Positions 20,372-32,300 of a DNA stretch of 64,000 bases are shown here, piece after piece. Both the position numbers and the translations under genes were made by a program. The notes beneath the pieces are model-generated. The model was given only the letters and a program-made list of their open reading frames with translations. It was not told where the DNA came from and ran no database searches. Each line of letters starts with the position of its first letter. Within the stretch, counting starts at the first letter, position 1. The DNA is taken from assembly GCF_003286085.1 (NCBI RefSeq), contig NW_020825288.1, positions 24,924,001-24,988,000 of the forward strand, written 5' to 3'. This DNA comes from Drosophila persimilis. Taxonomy: Eukaryota > Arthropoda > Insecta > Diptera > Drosophilidae.

Positions 20372-23300
20372 CTAATTGCATTGTTGTCCACCATTTAGCA
20401 TTTCCGGGGGGATTTCTAGCACCTCCAACGAGTTGTCCTTCGATGATGTTACGATCTTTAAATGCAGAAAGTGATGTAAAATACAATGCCAATGAGAAAT
20501 TGAAAGCTTCAAGACTTACACTGTCGCCCGCTATGGCCAGGGCCAGTACCAAGCGTCCAGCGCCCTCGAACCGGCCCACCTGGGAGCCCTTATGCTTATC
20601 CAAGACATAAATGAATCCATCATAGCAGCCAATCAGCAAATATCTGTCCCTGAAGCTGACCATGGACACGGCCCCATTGCCACAGCTTAGCTTTGTGACC
20701 AGGTTTCCACTCTAAAAGTTACAAAAGATTCATTCAGTTTGGATTTTGAAAGAACCAATCAGTGGAGAGGATTATTCTTACAGCAAACTCAAACTTGTAG
20801 ATCTCGTTCTTCTGCGTGCCGCAGTAGACATGTCCGTCATTGAGCAGCAAACTGTAGACGTTCAGTCCGTCGGGTACGCCCAGGCGACGTAGCAACAGAC
20901 CTGTGGCCGCATCGTGGAAATTCACAAAGTTTCCCTTGCAGCCCAGTATGATGATCTTCCTGTGGCCTTCCTTGGTGGCCTTGACTGCGATAATGGACTG
21001 GCCCGTGGAGAGCAAAGGGGATTCTATCATTTTGTTGGTCTGCAATCAAAAGAAAACATTTTTATAGATTACAAAAGGAAAGAAATTTAACAAAAATATG
21101 GACCTGTAGTCCTCCTTTTGGAGATGCGGGGCATCGATCCCCGTACCTCTCACATGCTAAGCGAGCGCTCTACCATCTGAGCTACATCCCCCTTGTGGAT
21201 AAGCCCAATATATTGGCCCTAAAAAGTGCGTGCTTTGGTTGTGGGCCAACATTTTTATACTACGGCTCATTGTTATCCAAAGTGCATCGTCATGACAAAC
21301 GCGCATACGATCCAAAAACATAAAAAAAACCGGTAACAGAAGCCAGCCCCCAGCGAGCATTTTATGTCGTTTATAAATAAATACTACATATAAACTAATT
21401 ATAGACTGGTTATAAATATACAGTGTACGTATGAGTACCACACTATTCGAAGATTAGATAATGCTTCTTATCTAAATGGTACATAAATATTTTAATTATT
21501 TTAGATTGCAATGGGAAGTACTATAAACGGTATGGTTTTGTTTGACTTCAGTTCAAAAATGTATTTATTTTCTGTTATTGGTTGTATTTGTGTTGGGAGT
21601 GGTCTTAGAATACTATTCTGATTACCCATTCAGAGGAAAAGGAATGATATAGTACTCCGTAGTACGCGAGCGAGAATGCTTGAAAAATGACCGTGGACAG
21701 TCAGGCGGAGATGGTGATCTCTTTCGGGTCCCAGAATCCAATATCATCAATAGCATCGAAAATGTTAACCACTAAATCATTAATATTGAGACTTCTTTCT
21801 ATACATTTATCTTTCTGTAAATGTGTTTTTAAATATCTTCAAATAGGCGAAGGCATACGTGCCGCGACATACAATATAAATGTAATCATATGATCCAATC
21901 ATTTTTCAACCTTTCTACACCGCATAACTCTATCTCTCTCTTAACCTGGCCCTTCAAGACGGACATGGATCTATCGACTCGGCAATATAAATATATTTTC
22001 CTTCTGGCTGTTACACACAAACACTAGTTCGATGTTCTCCTGGTCAACCTTTGAGTACAGGGTATAAAAACTATTGAACTACCTTGCCAGCAAAACTACC
22101 AAAGTAGGACTGCTAAATACATTCAAGACTCTTTCCAGTCCCTTTTCCGACTCTGTTCAGTCAAGTTCAACAAAATTTGATTCTTCAAAAAATTACTCGT
22201 TCCCCAAACGTCAGGTTTCTTTATTCATATTTTCAAATTTCAATCTAAACCAAACTACTTTATACAGAAGGAAGCATCATGTCCAATCTATACAAAGATA
22301 TAAAGGCCGAATGGAGCAAACGAGCCCCGAATCTTCTGCGCTGTGGTCAACTTTTGGGCATTTTCAAGCTGGAGATTCTTGGAGGATTCTTGATGCCCCA
22401 TGAGGTGTCAAAGTCCAACCCCCAGCAGAAGGATCAACTGGTGAGGTCCCGCGATGTGCTGGAGATCGCAGTGGAGCACAGCATCACCGTCAAGGACTAC
22501 GCCGCCTTTGAGCGGTACATGGCCCAGCTGAAAATGTACTACTACGACTACGACAAGTTCCTGGAACCCTCACAGGAGATGCACAAGATGATTGGTCTGA
22601 GCCTGCTCTATATGCTGGCCACAAATCGCATCGCCGACTTCCACATCGCACTCGAGCGACTGCCGTCGGCCCTGCTGCTCCAGGATCGCTTCATCATGCC
22701 CGTGCTGGCCCTCGAGAACTACTTCATGGAGGGACGCTACAACAAAATACTGGAGGCCAAGAAGTCCATGCCCTCGGAGATCTATGGCAACTTCATGGAC
22801 ATGCTGGTGCACACGGCCCGCGAGGAGATTGCCTCCTGCATCGAGAAGTCCTACCTGAAGATGACCCCCAAGCAGGCGGCCCAGCGCCTGGGCCTTCGTG
22901 CAGGCGGAAAGGAGCTTCTGGAGTTGGTCGAACGTCGCCACTGGACCCTGGATGCTCAGGGGAACTACGATTATGCCGCATTGAACATCAAGCCCAAGGA
23001 TGAGGTTCCGGCCAACGATATAGCTACACATAATTTATCCTATGCCACTGAGCTAGAGAAAATTATTTAAGGAGGATAGGCAACAGGATAGGGGGCTTTC
23101 ATCCTCGTTTTGGTTTGCTTCCTCAGAAATTTGTTAATACATATTTTCAGGCAAATTTTCCGAAATGACATTTTATGTTTCTAAACATTTTGTGCACCAT
23201 TGCAGGGCAGGGAATTTCTGTTCTAAGGCTTCCCCTTCAGAATTTCGACTCTCAAAAAAATTTGAAACACGGATTTTTGCATTGATGAAGATTTCGGACC

Positions 23301-26300
23301 CTATGCCACAAATACAATACCGCTAGCAATATTTTATCCCCTTAGATATCGTAGCATTTTAGCATGTAATAATATATTTAACAGAACCCAAGACTACTGG
23401 AGAAATTTCTATGAAATGGGACAAATTTCAAGTCGACGGAAACTGCAATGGAAACCGTTAGCCAAACAACAGGCGGTGTCTCAAACATTGATAAATGGCT
23501 GCCTCAAACCGCTGTAAAATAACGGAGAACGAGAAATGCGGAGAAGACAAAGACGAAGAGCGAGAGAGATAGTGCACTATTATGTACCGTTATGTCTTGA
23601 AGCTTAAGCAAAAAAAATACCAATAAAATGCTTGCAGTGGGAGTGGCAGCAGTATGTTGTTTATTTAGTGGTTGGAAGCCGCATGCAGCCCGGGTCCATG
23701 CCACACCCACCCAACTATACGTATGCGTGTATGAACATGCATGCATTGCAATTTGCCACACAACGAACAACAATAGAAAATACCAAAACACTCACACTGG
23801 CACTTCAAAACGAATAAAAAGAGTTATCAAGCGCCTGCACATAACGGCACAAACAACCGACCAACCAGCCCGACTTGGCGCAGAACAGCCAATGAGAGAG
23901 CGGCAGGCACATACACACACAGCTACACATATAGCAACCCATAGACAAGGCGTCATTTTCCAGAAAACACAACACAACAAAACAGGGGAACCAACCAAAC
24001 CGGCAAGAAAAGCCCACGCCACAACAACAACATCCACACACAGACAGCAACAGGCACGAAGACAATTCCCATTGCAACGCCTTGGAAGGCTGCAGCTACG
24101 ACGACTGTACCGAGAGAGCTAGAGAGAGAGAGAGAGCTAGTCGAGACCGAGAGAGCGAGAGATAGAGAGAGCGAGCGGAACAGTCGGGGGAGTCTCTATT
24201 TTCGGTTTTCTTGTATTTTATTTAAAATTGTTTTGAGTAAATAGCATATAAACATTTTATTTGCTGCTGCCAAAAACTAACGAATGGGAAAAGCATGAGG
24301 AGGCGACTGTCTGTACTATGTGCAACCCAACGGTAAACTGCAGCGCAGCGCAGAGCAAGGCATGCGCATTGGAGATGGGGGACCCGAAGAACAGGCAAAG
24401 GGACTTCGTGTGCCAGAAGGAGAGCCAGAGAGCAGGAGAGAGAGCTAGCTGCATGTTGGGAGAGTGTGAGAGCCGTGCTGGCCAAATATATCCCGTTAAC
24501 TAAACAGGCACACATAAAACTTAAATAAACAACAATAGAGCGAGGAGAGAGCAGAAGAGAAAGACGAAGAGACAGCGAGACAGAGAGAGCAATAGTGGTA
24601 GCATAACTGAGAGTGAGTGAGAGAAACAGTTGCTGCTCCTGCCACTGCTACTGCATGCGGCTGCACTTTGCTGTTGTTTGTTGCAACACTAACCCCCAGC
24701 CAGCACGGACTGGTACATAGCCAACGAAGCTCCGCTCCGGAGCTATGTGCCACGAACAGGACCAGTGTACAGTTGTCGTCGTCTCGGCCAAACAACGTGC
24801 AGCAAAAACTGACACAATAAAACACAAAACACAAGTGAAAGCTAAATATCAAGCAATAGCAGCAGGAGGCAGGCCAAAAACTGCAATCCCAGCAACGCCC
24901 TCTAGTATGTGCCTAAATACGGTACTGTGTGTGGGGCGTGGCATCCTCGGATATTTACCAAATAACTAACGACCAACTGTACTGCACCTAGAATGTACAG
25001 ATGGCTTACCATCTCCCCCTAAGTTTGAGTACAGTTGCCCTCCCTCGTCTCATTCTTATTTACAATTACAGTAGGCCCCCTGCTCCCTCCACTTGTTATG
25101 TTGTAAGTACAGTTGCCTTCTCTTCCTGCGCCAATGTTATAAGTACAGTTGCCTCCTTCTACGCTATAGTTACAAGTACCGTTTTCCTCCTCCAAATCCT
25201 CTTTAGTTACAAGTACCTTTGCTTACACCTACACCATCGCTGAAGTACACTTTTCTCCTCCGTAGTTATAAGTACAGTTGCCTTCTTCTCCTACGAGCAG
25301 AGATCCAAAAGTACAGTTGTGCTCAAAATGGGAGAAAAAACCGTAGCATAATTTCTGGCTACGGGCATGAGTTATCAGCACGTCGCAGCCATAAATCGAA
25401 TTTCTGCCAGAATTAAGACTTATAGCTCTCTCTACCCTCATCGTGAAATATTCTAATGAAGTATCTCAACTCCCTTTCTACGCTTTTCACTCCATACTAT
25501 CCAATTTGTGAAATTCGCGTGAGCCAACGCGAGAAAAAAAAACAAATTCGATTTGATTTCCATTGTCTAGACATTCGCTCGTTCGCTTTTGGTTCTGAGC
25601 AGAAGCTCATTGCCAATTCGTTAACTTTTGTTGTTGCTGCTGTTTGGTCGTTGTTTGGGCAAGGTGTGGAGATGCTGGTCGTCCTTTTTTTGGCAGGATC
25701 TGCCTGCCGCTGTTCAATATTTTAATTGAAATTTTTCAAGTGTTTGTTAGACAGATAAATATTTAATGAACGCAACATTAATTAAATGGAGAATATATTG
25801 AGAGAAGATTGATTGACCTGGCACATGCAGGGCAGGGATGTTTCAATGAATTAGTGAAGCTAGCTCTATAAAATCAAACAAATTATATCACGCGGAAAAC
25901 CGTTAAAAATCTATTCCATTCTACAAAGAATTCTATTAATTGTAATGTAAGTAACAAAGTACATATATTACTTTATCAAAAGCGGTGTGCACGCTTTTTG
26001 AAAAAAACAACCCTTATCAGCGAGACTCGTCACGCACACTGGGTGCATTTTGTTTTCGCATTCTCTGGCTTTCCCATTTGCACTTGTGCCGATGAATAAA
26101 TCTTGGGAGCATAGGAGTTTGAGTAAACTATACAAATGCCCTATTTTGTGTTTTATTATTTAATAGGCTCTGCTTACCACCACATTATAGACAAAGATGT
26201 GGCCCCAGCGACTGCCAATAAATGCGGCATCCCAGGCAATATCAATAGATTGCAATGGCTCCTTGACGTAAACTGTTTGCTGGACACTCTCAAGATTCTG

Positions 26301-29300
26301 CAAAAGAATAAGAACATTTACAATTTATACTATTTTTCCTATATGTGGGGGCTTACCTCCAATGAAGATTTCTTGAGGAAGCCGTCCAATGATGTGGTGT
26401 ACAGAAATGACTCCTTCTCGCACAGATGCATGTTTGTGATGGCCTCGCCGTGCTTCGGGATCTGACGCTCGAGCTTGTGATTGTGAAGGTTGAAGATGTA
26501 GATGTCCCCATCCTCGGCGGCTGCTAGTATGTGGTTCTTATAAATGCGTATTTGGGTGATCGGACTGACGACCGAGTGAAGGCGGCCCTTGCGTATGAAG
26601 CCCAGATCCGAGCCCATGTCCCCGTTGGACTCTACCGTATGCTGTCTCAGTTGCGTGGGTAGTGGCGGTGGGGCCTTGAGGATACTCCGTGGCAGCTGGT
26701 ATGGCATGTTGTAGTTCGGCTCGGGCGGCGGCGGCGGTGGTGGTGGTAGCGGTGGTATAATGGCTAGCGGCTGCTGGGTAGGATTAGACTCTGATACTGT
26801 ACTGGTAATTGTTTTGCTCTTACGCGACTGCTTGGGCCTGGAGGCGGCCGCTGGAATGTGATCCGCCGATCGTTTGTTGGGGCTAGCACCATTTTCGGCG
26901 ATGATGGGACGCGGCGACTGCAACTCCATTGCATTGCAAAAATCCATGGGTTCCTCTTTGATCACCGCATCGGGTTCCATTAGCGGCATGGGCATTTTCG
27001 GTGAGATCTCCTCGGATTTTTCAGTCTGCTCCTTGGCTGCAATCTCCAGCTGGAGCTGAGCCACCAACTCGTCTGAATTATCATTCCTCTTGGCTGTCCG
27101 ACGATTGAATCTTGCCCTACGCTTGGGCAAGTACTTGACCACCACAGCCCGACGAACGCGACCCTTCGGTCTGGCTTGTGTTTGGTTCGAAGAAGCCTCG
27201 TTTCTATTACAAGACTGCCCCAAAACTTCTGCCTGGCTCTGGGTAGCAAGCGTGGAGAGCATCACAGATGATGCTGTTGCTGGTCCATGGTTGCTGTACA
27301 TTGCTGAATTGATCAGCAGAAACTTGCGGTTTTGCATCTCCAGGCTGTGAATTTCCAAGTCGGATTTCTCCTTTTGGAATTTCATGATCATTTCCTCGAG
27401 AAAGCTACGTCTATTCTGATTCTCCAAGAGACGACGATCGATTTCGACTAGATTATGGGCCACCATGTCGCATGTCACATGTCGCAGAGGTTCAGTGGAT
27501 TCGGACAGGGGATAGCCGCCTGGGGAGACTCGAGCCAATGGGGAATCCAGAAATCCAGGAGGATAAACAGAAAATGGTGGGTTAATTGGACGCGGGGGCA
27601 AGGCTGGTGGGCTCTGAAGAAAGGGAAGTCCTGGTGGACTCTGACGAGAAGACAATGCTGGTGGACTCTGACGAGGAGGCAATGCTGGTGGACTCTGACG
27701 AGAAGGCAATGCTGGTGGACTCTGACGAGAAGGCATTGCTGGTGGACTCTGACGAGAAGACGGCAAGGGAGAACTCTGACGAGGACTCTGACTAGAGGGT
27801 GGGTCCACGGCAGTTTCCCGCAGAAGTCTTTGATGTGGCGGCGGCTCTTTTGCAGATTCAGCACTCTCTGAGGCGGCACTCGTCACCGTGCTAATCCTAT
27901 TGCTCAGCTTTTTCGCCTCCTGTTCCTTTGACCGCTGTGCCACCGCCTGCTGCTTCTGCTGATTAACCACATGCACCATCTGGCGCAGGAGGAACTCAAT
28001 GCCCAGCCGATTGTTTCGAAGCTTGAGATTATTTTGCATTTTGGCTATTTCCATTTTGCTGATGCTTTGCGAATTGTGGTCGCTGGACGTCACAACGCAG
28101 GATATGAAGTGAAGACGAGATTGTATACTGTCGCTATTCAGGCTTTTGAATCTCTCTGCTAGCGATTCCTTGAGATGCGGCAGAATCAGCTTCTCGAAAC
28201 TGTCTACCACATAGTCCGCATCAAGCTTTAGCTTCTGCCTGTAGCGCTGCTTAGAGGACTCGGTGCTGCATTGAGAAGTGGTCGAGTGATCACTCGCTTC
28301 TTCATCGTTGGGCTTTGCCACTGCGGTTGCCTGCCGCTGCGGTTGTGTCTTGTTGTGGGGCTTATCCACAGTTTCAGTTTCAGCTTCAGCTTCAGCCTCA
28401 TCTTCATCAGAGGAAGAGCTGACAACTATTGTTGCATTCCCCGTCGGCTGAATTATTTCGCAGTCTGTGATCTCCTTTTTGATCGAAAGTGTGGCTTCTG
28501 GTGGGGCTGGAGCGGTATCCTTTGGAGTGCTCTCTTTAGTTTTATCTTTTGGTTTGGCTTTCGTGGGCGAGGATATGCCTATTTTGCGTTCTTGCCCCTC
28601 GCCACTGCTCAACTTTTTGTCTTGTTTTGGGAATGGTAGCAAAGGACCGCGGGGCGGGAAGCTGCCACTGTGACGGCCATTATATTGACGCACTGCGGTC
28701 ATTGTCTTCACCTCGTCGGCGGCTTTGAGCCGTCTCATCAGATTATTGGCACCAGCCATTGTCTCTGTTGGGGTCTCCTTCTCTCTGTGACTAGAGTTCC
28801 TTCCTTTTTCTGGAATTTTACTGCACTGCCCGCTCTTAATGCTAGAGTTTTGTTCTTGTTCCTGTTTGGACTCTGAACTCTTTTTACTGCACTCCCCTCT
28901 CTTAATGGTAGGTTCCGTTTGGATTTCTCGTTCCTCTAAAGCCACTTTCTCCTTTTGTGGACTTGACTTGCTTCCGTCAGCCTCTGGAGTGCTTATGCTA
29001 AGGCACTTTTCGATCTCTTGGAGCAGTACTTTTGGTAATTTGATGTCATCAACGATCTCGTCTTCAATCGGTGGCGTGACCCGGCTATCCTTCGGCTTTT
29101 CCAGATTAAATTTCTTGAGCTGGCGACCAATTTTGTCCTGCAGTCGTTTTCGGGCCTGGAACTTGAGGTGCTCCTCGTATATGGTGTCACTGTTGTTGAT
29201 TATATACTTGAGGCTCTCCTTGTCTAGGTTCGCGAGGCGACTTTCGATTGAGGTAGGATTATCCTGTGGATCGAAGGCACCACAGCCAGCCACAGTAAGT

Positions 29301-32300
29301 CGGCGAATTTTGGGGGCAGGTCTGTAGGACAAAGGATTCGGCGGTCTTTCGGGTGGGGCAGTGCGTCCCAGGCGGTTCTCCTCGGTTGCAGCTAGGATCC
29401 CGTGGTTCAGCAGCTCTGCTAAAGGACGTACTTTGATCTTTGGATATGTTTGACTAGACTCAGACTCTGCTGCTGGCGGGGGATTCCCACTGGGTTTCTC
29501 ACTGGTAGCAATGGGCTTGGGGACTTTGATTTGACTAGAATCCCCTCCCAATGCTGCTTTTTCTTTATTTGACTGGCCACTAAATGGCCTCTCTTTATTT
29601 CCTGGCTGTTCTTTCAAATTGCTTGGTGTTTTCAGAAGGCCAAGATTAGCCTTAGAAGCTCCTTTCGATTCACGATCAACTTCTGTTCCTTTCAGTTCTT
29701 GTGATTTGTGATTTTGATTGTTCTTCTTACTTCGGGTGGGGATATCGCGGTTGTTTGATCTAGAAACCCCTCCTTTTGGATCTGACTGGCCCCTAAATAG
29801 ACTTTCTTTATTTTCTGGATTTTCTTTGGATTTTTTTTGCGTTTCCAGAGGTCGCAAACCCGCTTTAGAAGCTCCTTTCGATTCACAATCAGTTTCAGTT
29901 TCTTTCAGTTCTTTTGATTCGGGATTTGGATGGAAATTTCTAATTTGATCGTTCCCATTATTTCTGGTTGGGTTGTAGCCCCAATTGTGGCGGTCTTCAC
30001 TTGATCTGCGTTCATATCTGGAGTACCTCTCTTGTCCGTAATATGATCTATCTGAATAATCGTTGCGCTGCCAGCGATAGTTTGGTGGACGATTTTGCTG
30101 ATACGGATTATTTCTATTCGAAAACTACAAAATATGCATGCAATTAGAACCCAGATGCGACTCAATGGTTGCAATTCTACTCACCCGATTGAAGAAGGAG
30201 TCACTGCAAAGGAAATGGAAAGAAACAGACATTATTAGTAAGAAGTAACTATTATTCTCTGTAATTAATTGCAATTAGATGCATTACAACAAACATAGCA
30301 GCGCAGGGCACACTGAATCAGAACCGACAAAGAGCGAAAACTTTTACAAACAATAAAGGAATAATTAATGTAATCAGGCAACGTGCGCGGGAAGTTCTCT
30401 CTCAACTTTTCTGGCACGTAAGAATGAATGGGAGCAAAAAGAAAGCAGGCTTGGCCTCTGCATTAATTCAACAGATTTAAAATTTATAACCACCGAACCA
30501 CCGAACCCCTGAACCCTGGACCCAACCCACACAACATCCAACCTGGCTCCCCTATCCAACAATTATCCCCATCCTTGGAGGGGGAGGACTATTTGTGTAT
30601 GCAAAGGTGCAAATTCCTTTGGCGCTGGGAATTTCTCCTTTCTGGCTTTTGTTTTTCTGCTTTGGAAAAAATCTCGTTAAGAAATGCTAAAATATACGAC
30701 CACAAATCTTTGCCATTGCCTTCTTTTTCGTTAATGTCATTTGTAACTTGAACTAATTAAAAATTTAACAGCAAGAAAGTTAAAATCTTCTGAGGCAGAA
30801 AGTATTTATGTAGCGATAGTCTTCAAGAAAGTTGAAAGGGGAAGTTTTTCCAGTTTTTTCATTCATGGAATTAATGAAAGTCTCAATATGTCATGAGAAT
30901 TGCACGTCAATCCTCAATCTACGAATATTTATCACAATAGCCCAAGGTTATAATTTTATTATCCAATTATAACTCATCTAATTGTTTATCCATTTCTTCC
31001 CAAATCGGTCTAAAATGTTGTCATAAATATCAAAAGGTTCCTTAACTAGATAGGAAAAACCATGAAACTATGAAAAAAAGGTAAACCTTCATTCTTTAAT
31101 TGATGAGAGTCATTTGGCTTTCAATTGGTGACCCCGATCTTACTTTTAAGAGTTTTATTGCACTTTTAACCACTTGTATAGTTAAAATTTAGGTCTACAT
31201 AATATATAATTATGTCGGGCTAGAGTTAATGTTTGCCTCAGTTTTCTTTTAAAGTTTTCATTCATAGTAACTTCTTTCTTGCACAGATCGCAGCAAATAA
31301 CGAGTTCCAGACATTTTCCTTTCAGACATTTTCCTTTCAGACCTTGTTCTATGCTTGCTCTCATCATCTCGCTCTTAAGATCCTCTCTGAAAGAATCTCT
31401 GAATACACACTTCAACATTAGAATAGAAAAACGGAGACTGGTACGAATAAACTGAGAATAAACTCGTAGTTTTTTTCCGAAAACAAGTAAGTCTTTGTAA
31501 AATACAGAAAAATTAAAAACAAGTAGACGTGTACAACAATTTAAGAAGTCATAAAGCAGTTTGTTTGTGAACGAACATAACAGATTCACTTCTCCGTTTA
31601 ACAAATTTTAAAAACTTGAAAAATATTCAGCAATTGAACAAAAACAAAATTGAGAAAAAATGGCTCAAGCTACAGCACAGAAAATTAACGGACGCTTTCA
31701 GACCTTTATGAAAGGCCTCAACGATCGCTACGAGCCACATGTGCGCCAGCACCTGGCGAAGGTGTACATGGTCTTGGGAAGCACCGTAGCCGCGTCCACT
31801 GTGGGAGCCCTCTGCCAGATGCACGAAGTTCTAGATCTCGGTATACTGGCTGCCCTGGCCACGCTGGTTCTGGCATTCGGTCTGCACATCTACATGGATG
31901 ATGGCAAGAACTATCGCACACGCTTGAGCATGCTCTATGCCCTTGGATTTTGCTCGGGCCAGACATTGGGACCGCTGTTGAGCTACATAAACAGCATCAA
32001 TCCGTCGATTATCGTCACAGCCCTCACTGGCACTTTGGTCATTTTTCTATCACTCTCGCTGGCCGCACTCCTGGCCGAGCAGGGCAAGTATTTGTATCTG
32101 GGCGGAATGTTATTAAGCGTTGTCAGCACCATGGTCCTTCTGAGCCTCTTCAACATGATATTCCAGTCGTACATGGTTCAAGTGACTCAACTCTATGTGG
32201 GAGTATTCGTGATGGCCGGTTTTGTAGTCTACGACACCCAAAACATAGTAGAGAAGTGCCGCAATGGGAACCGCGATGTCGTACAACATGCCCTGGATCT

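Larger units (their letters stand above)
21040..22278. other. host-gene intron segment upstream of the nested Rpn12 paralog
   Basis: Apart from the tRNA-Ala at 21119-21191 and the DINE-like fragment at about 21950-22070, I see only AT-rich intron sequence. Confidence 0.5.
23071..26177. other. host-gene intron segment with GA-rich block and minisatellite
   Basis: 3.1 kb without supported coding. It includes a GA-rich block at 24112-24185, CAACAACA/AGCAACAG-rich stretches around 23760-24060 and 24640-24880, and a degenerate tandem array at 25029-25320. Only short unconserved frames occur on either strand. The plus-strand GA block followed by an AACAGTCGG Inr-like site near 24180 could be a promoter. 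Confidence 0.5.

Noticed and set aside
23628..24122. 164-codon plus-strand frame rich in Thr/His/Gln
   Set aside because: Composition comes from ACA/CAA-rich repeats. It ends in the GA block and shows no domain.
25029..25320. CRISPR-like array
   Set aside because: Spaced repeats occur, but units are degenerate, spacing is irregular and the DNA is eukaryotic nuclear.
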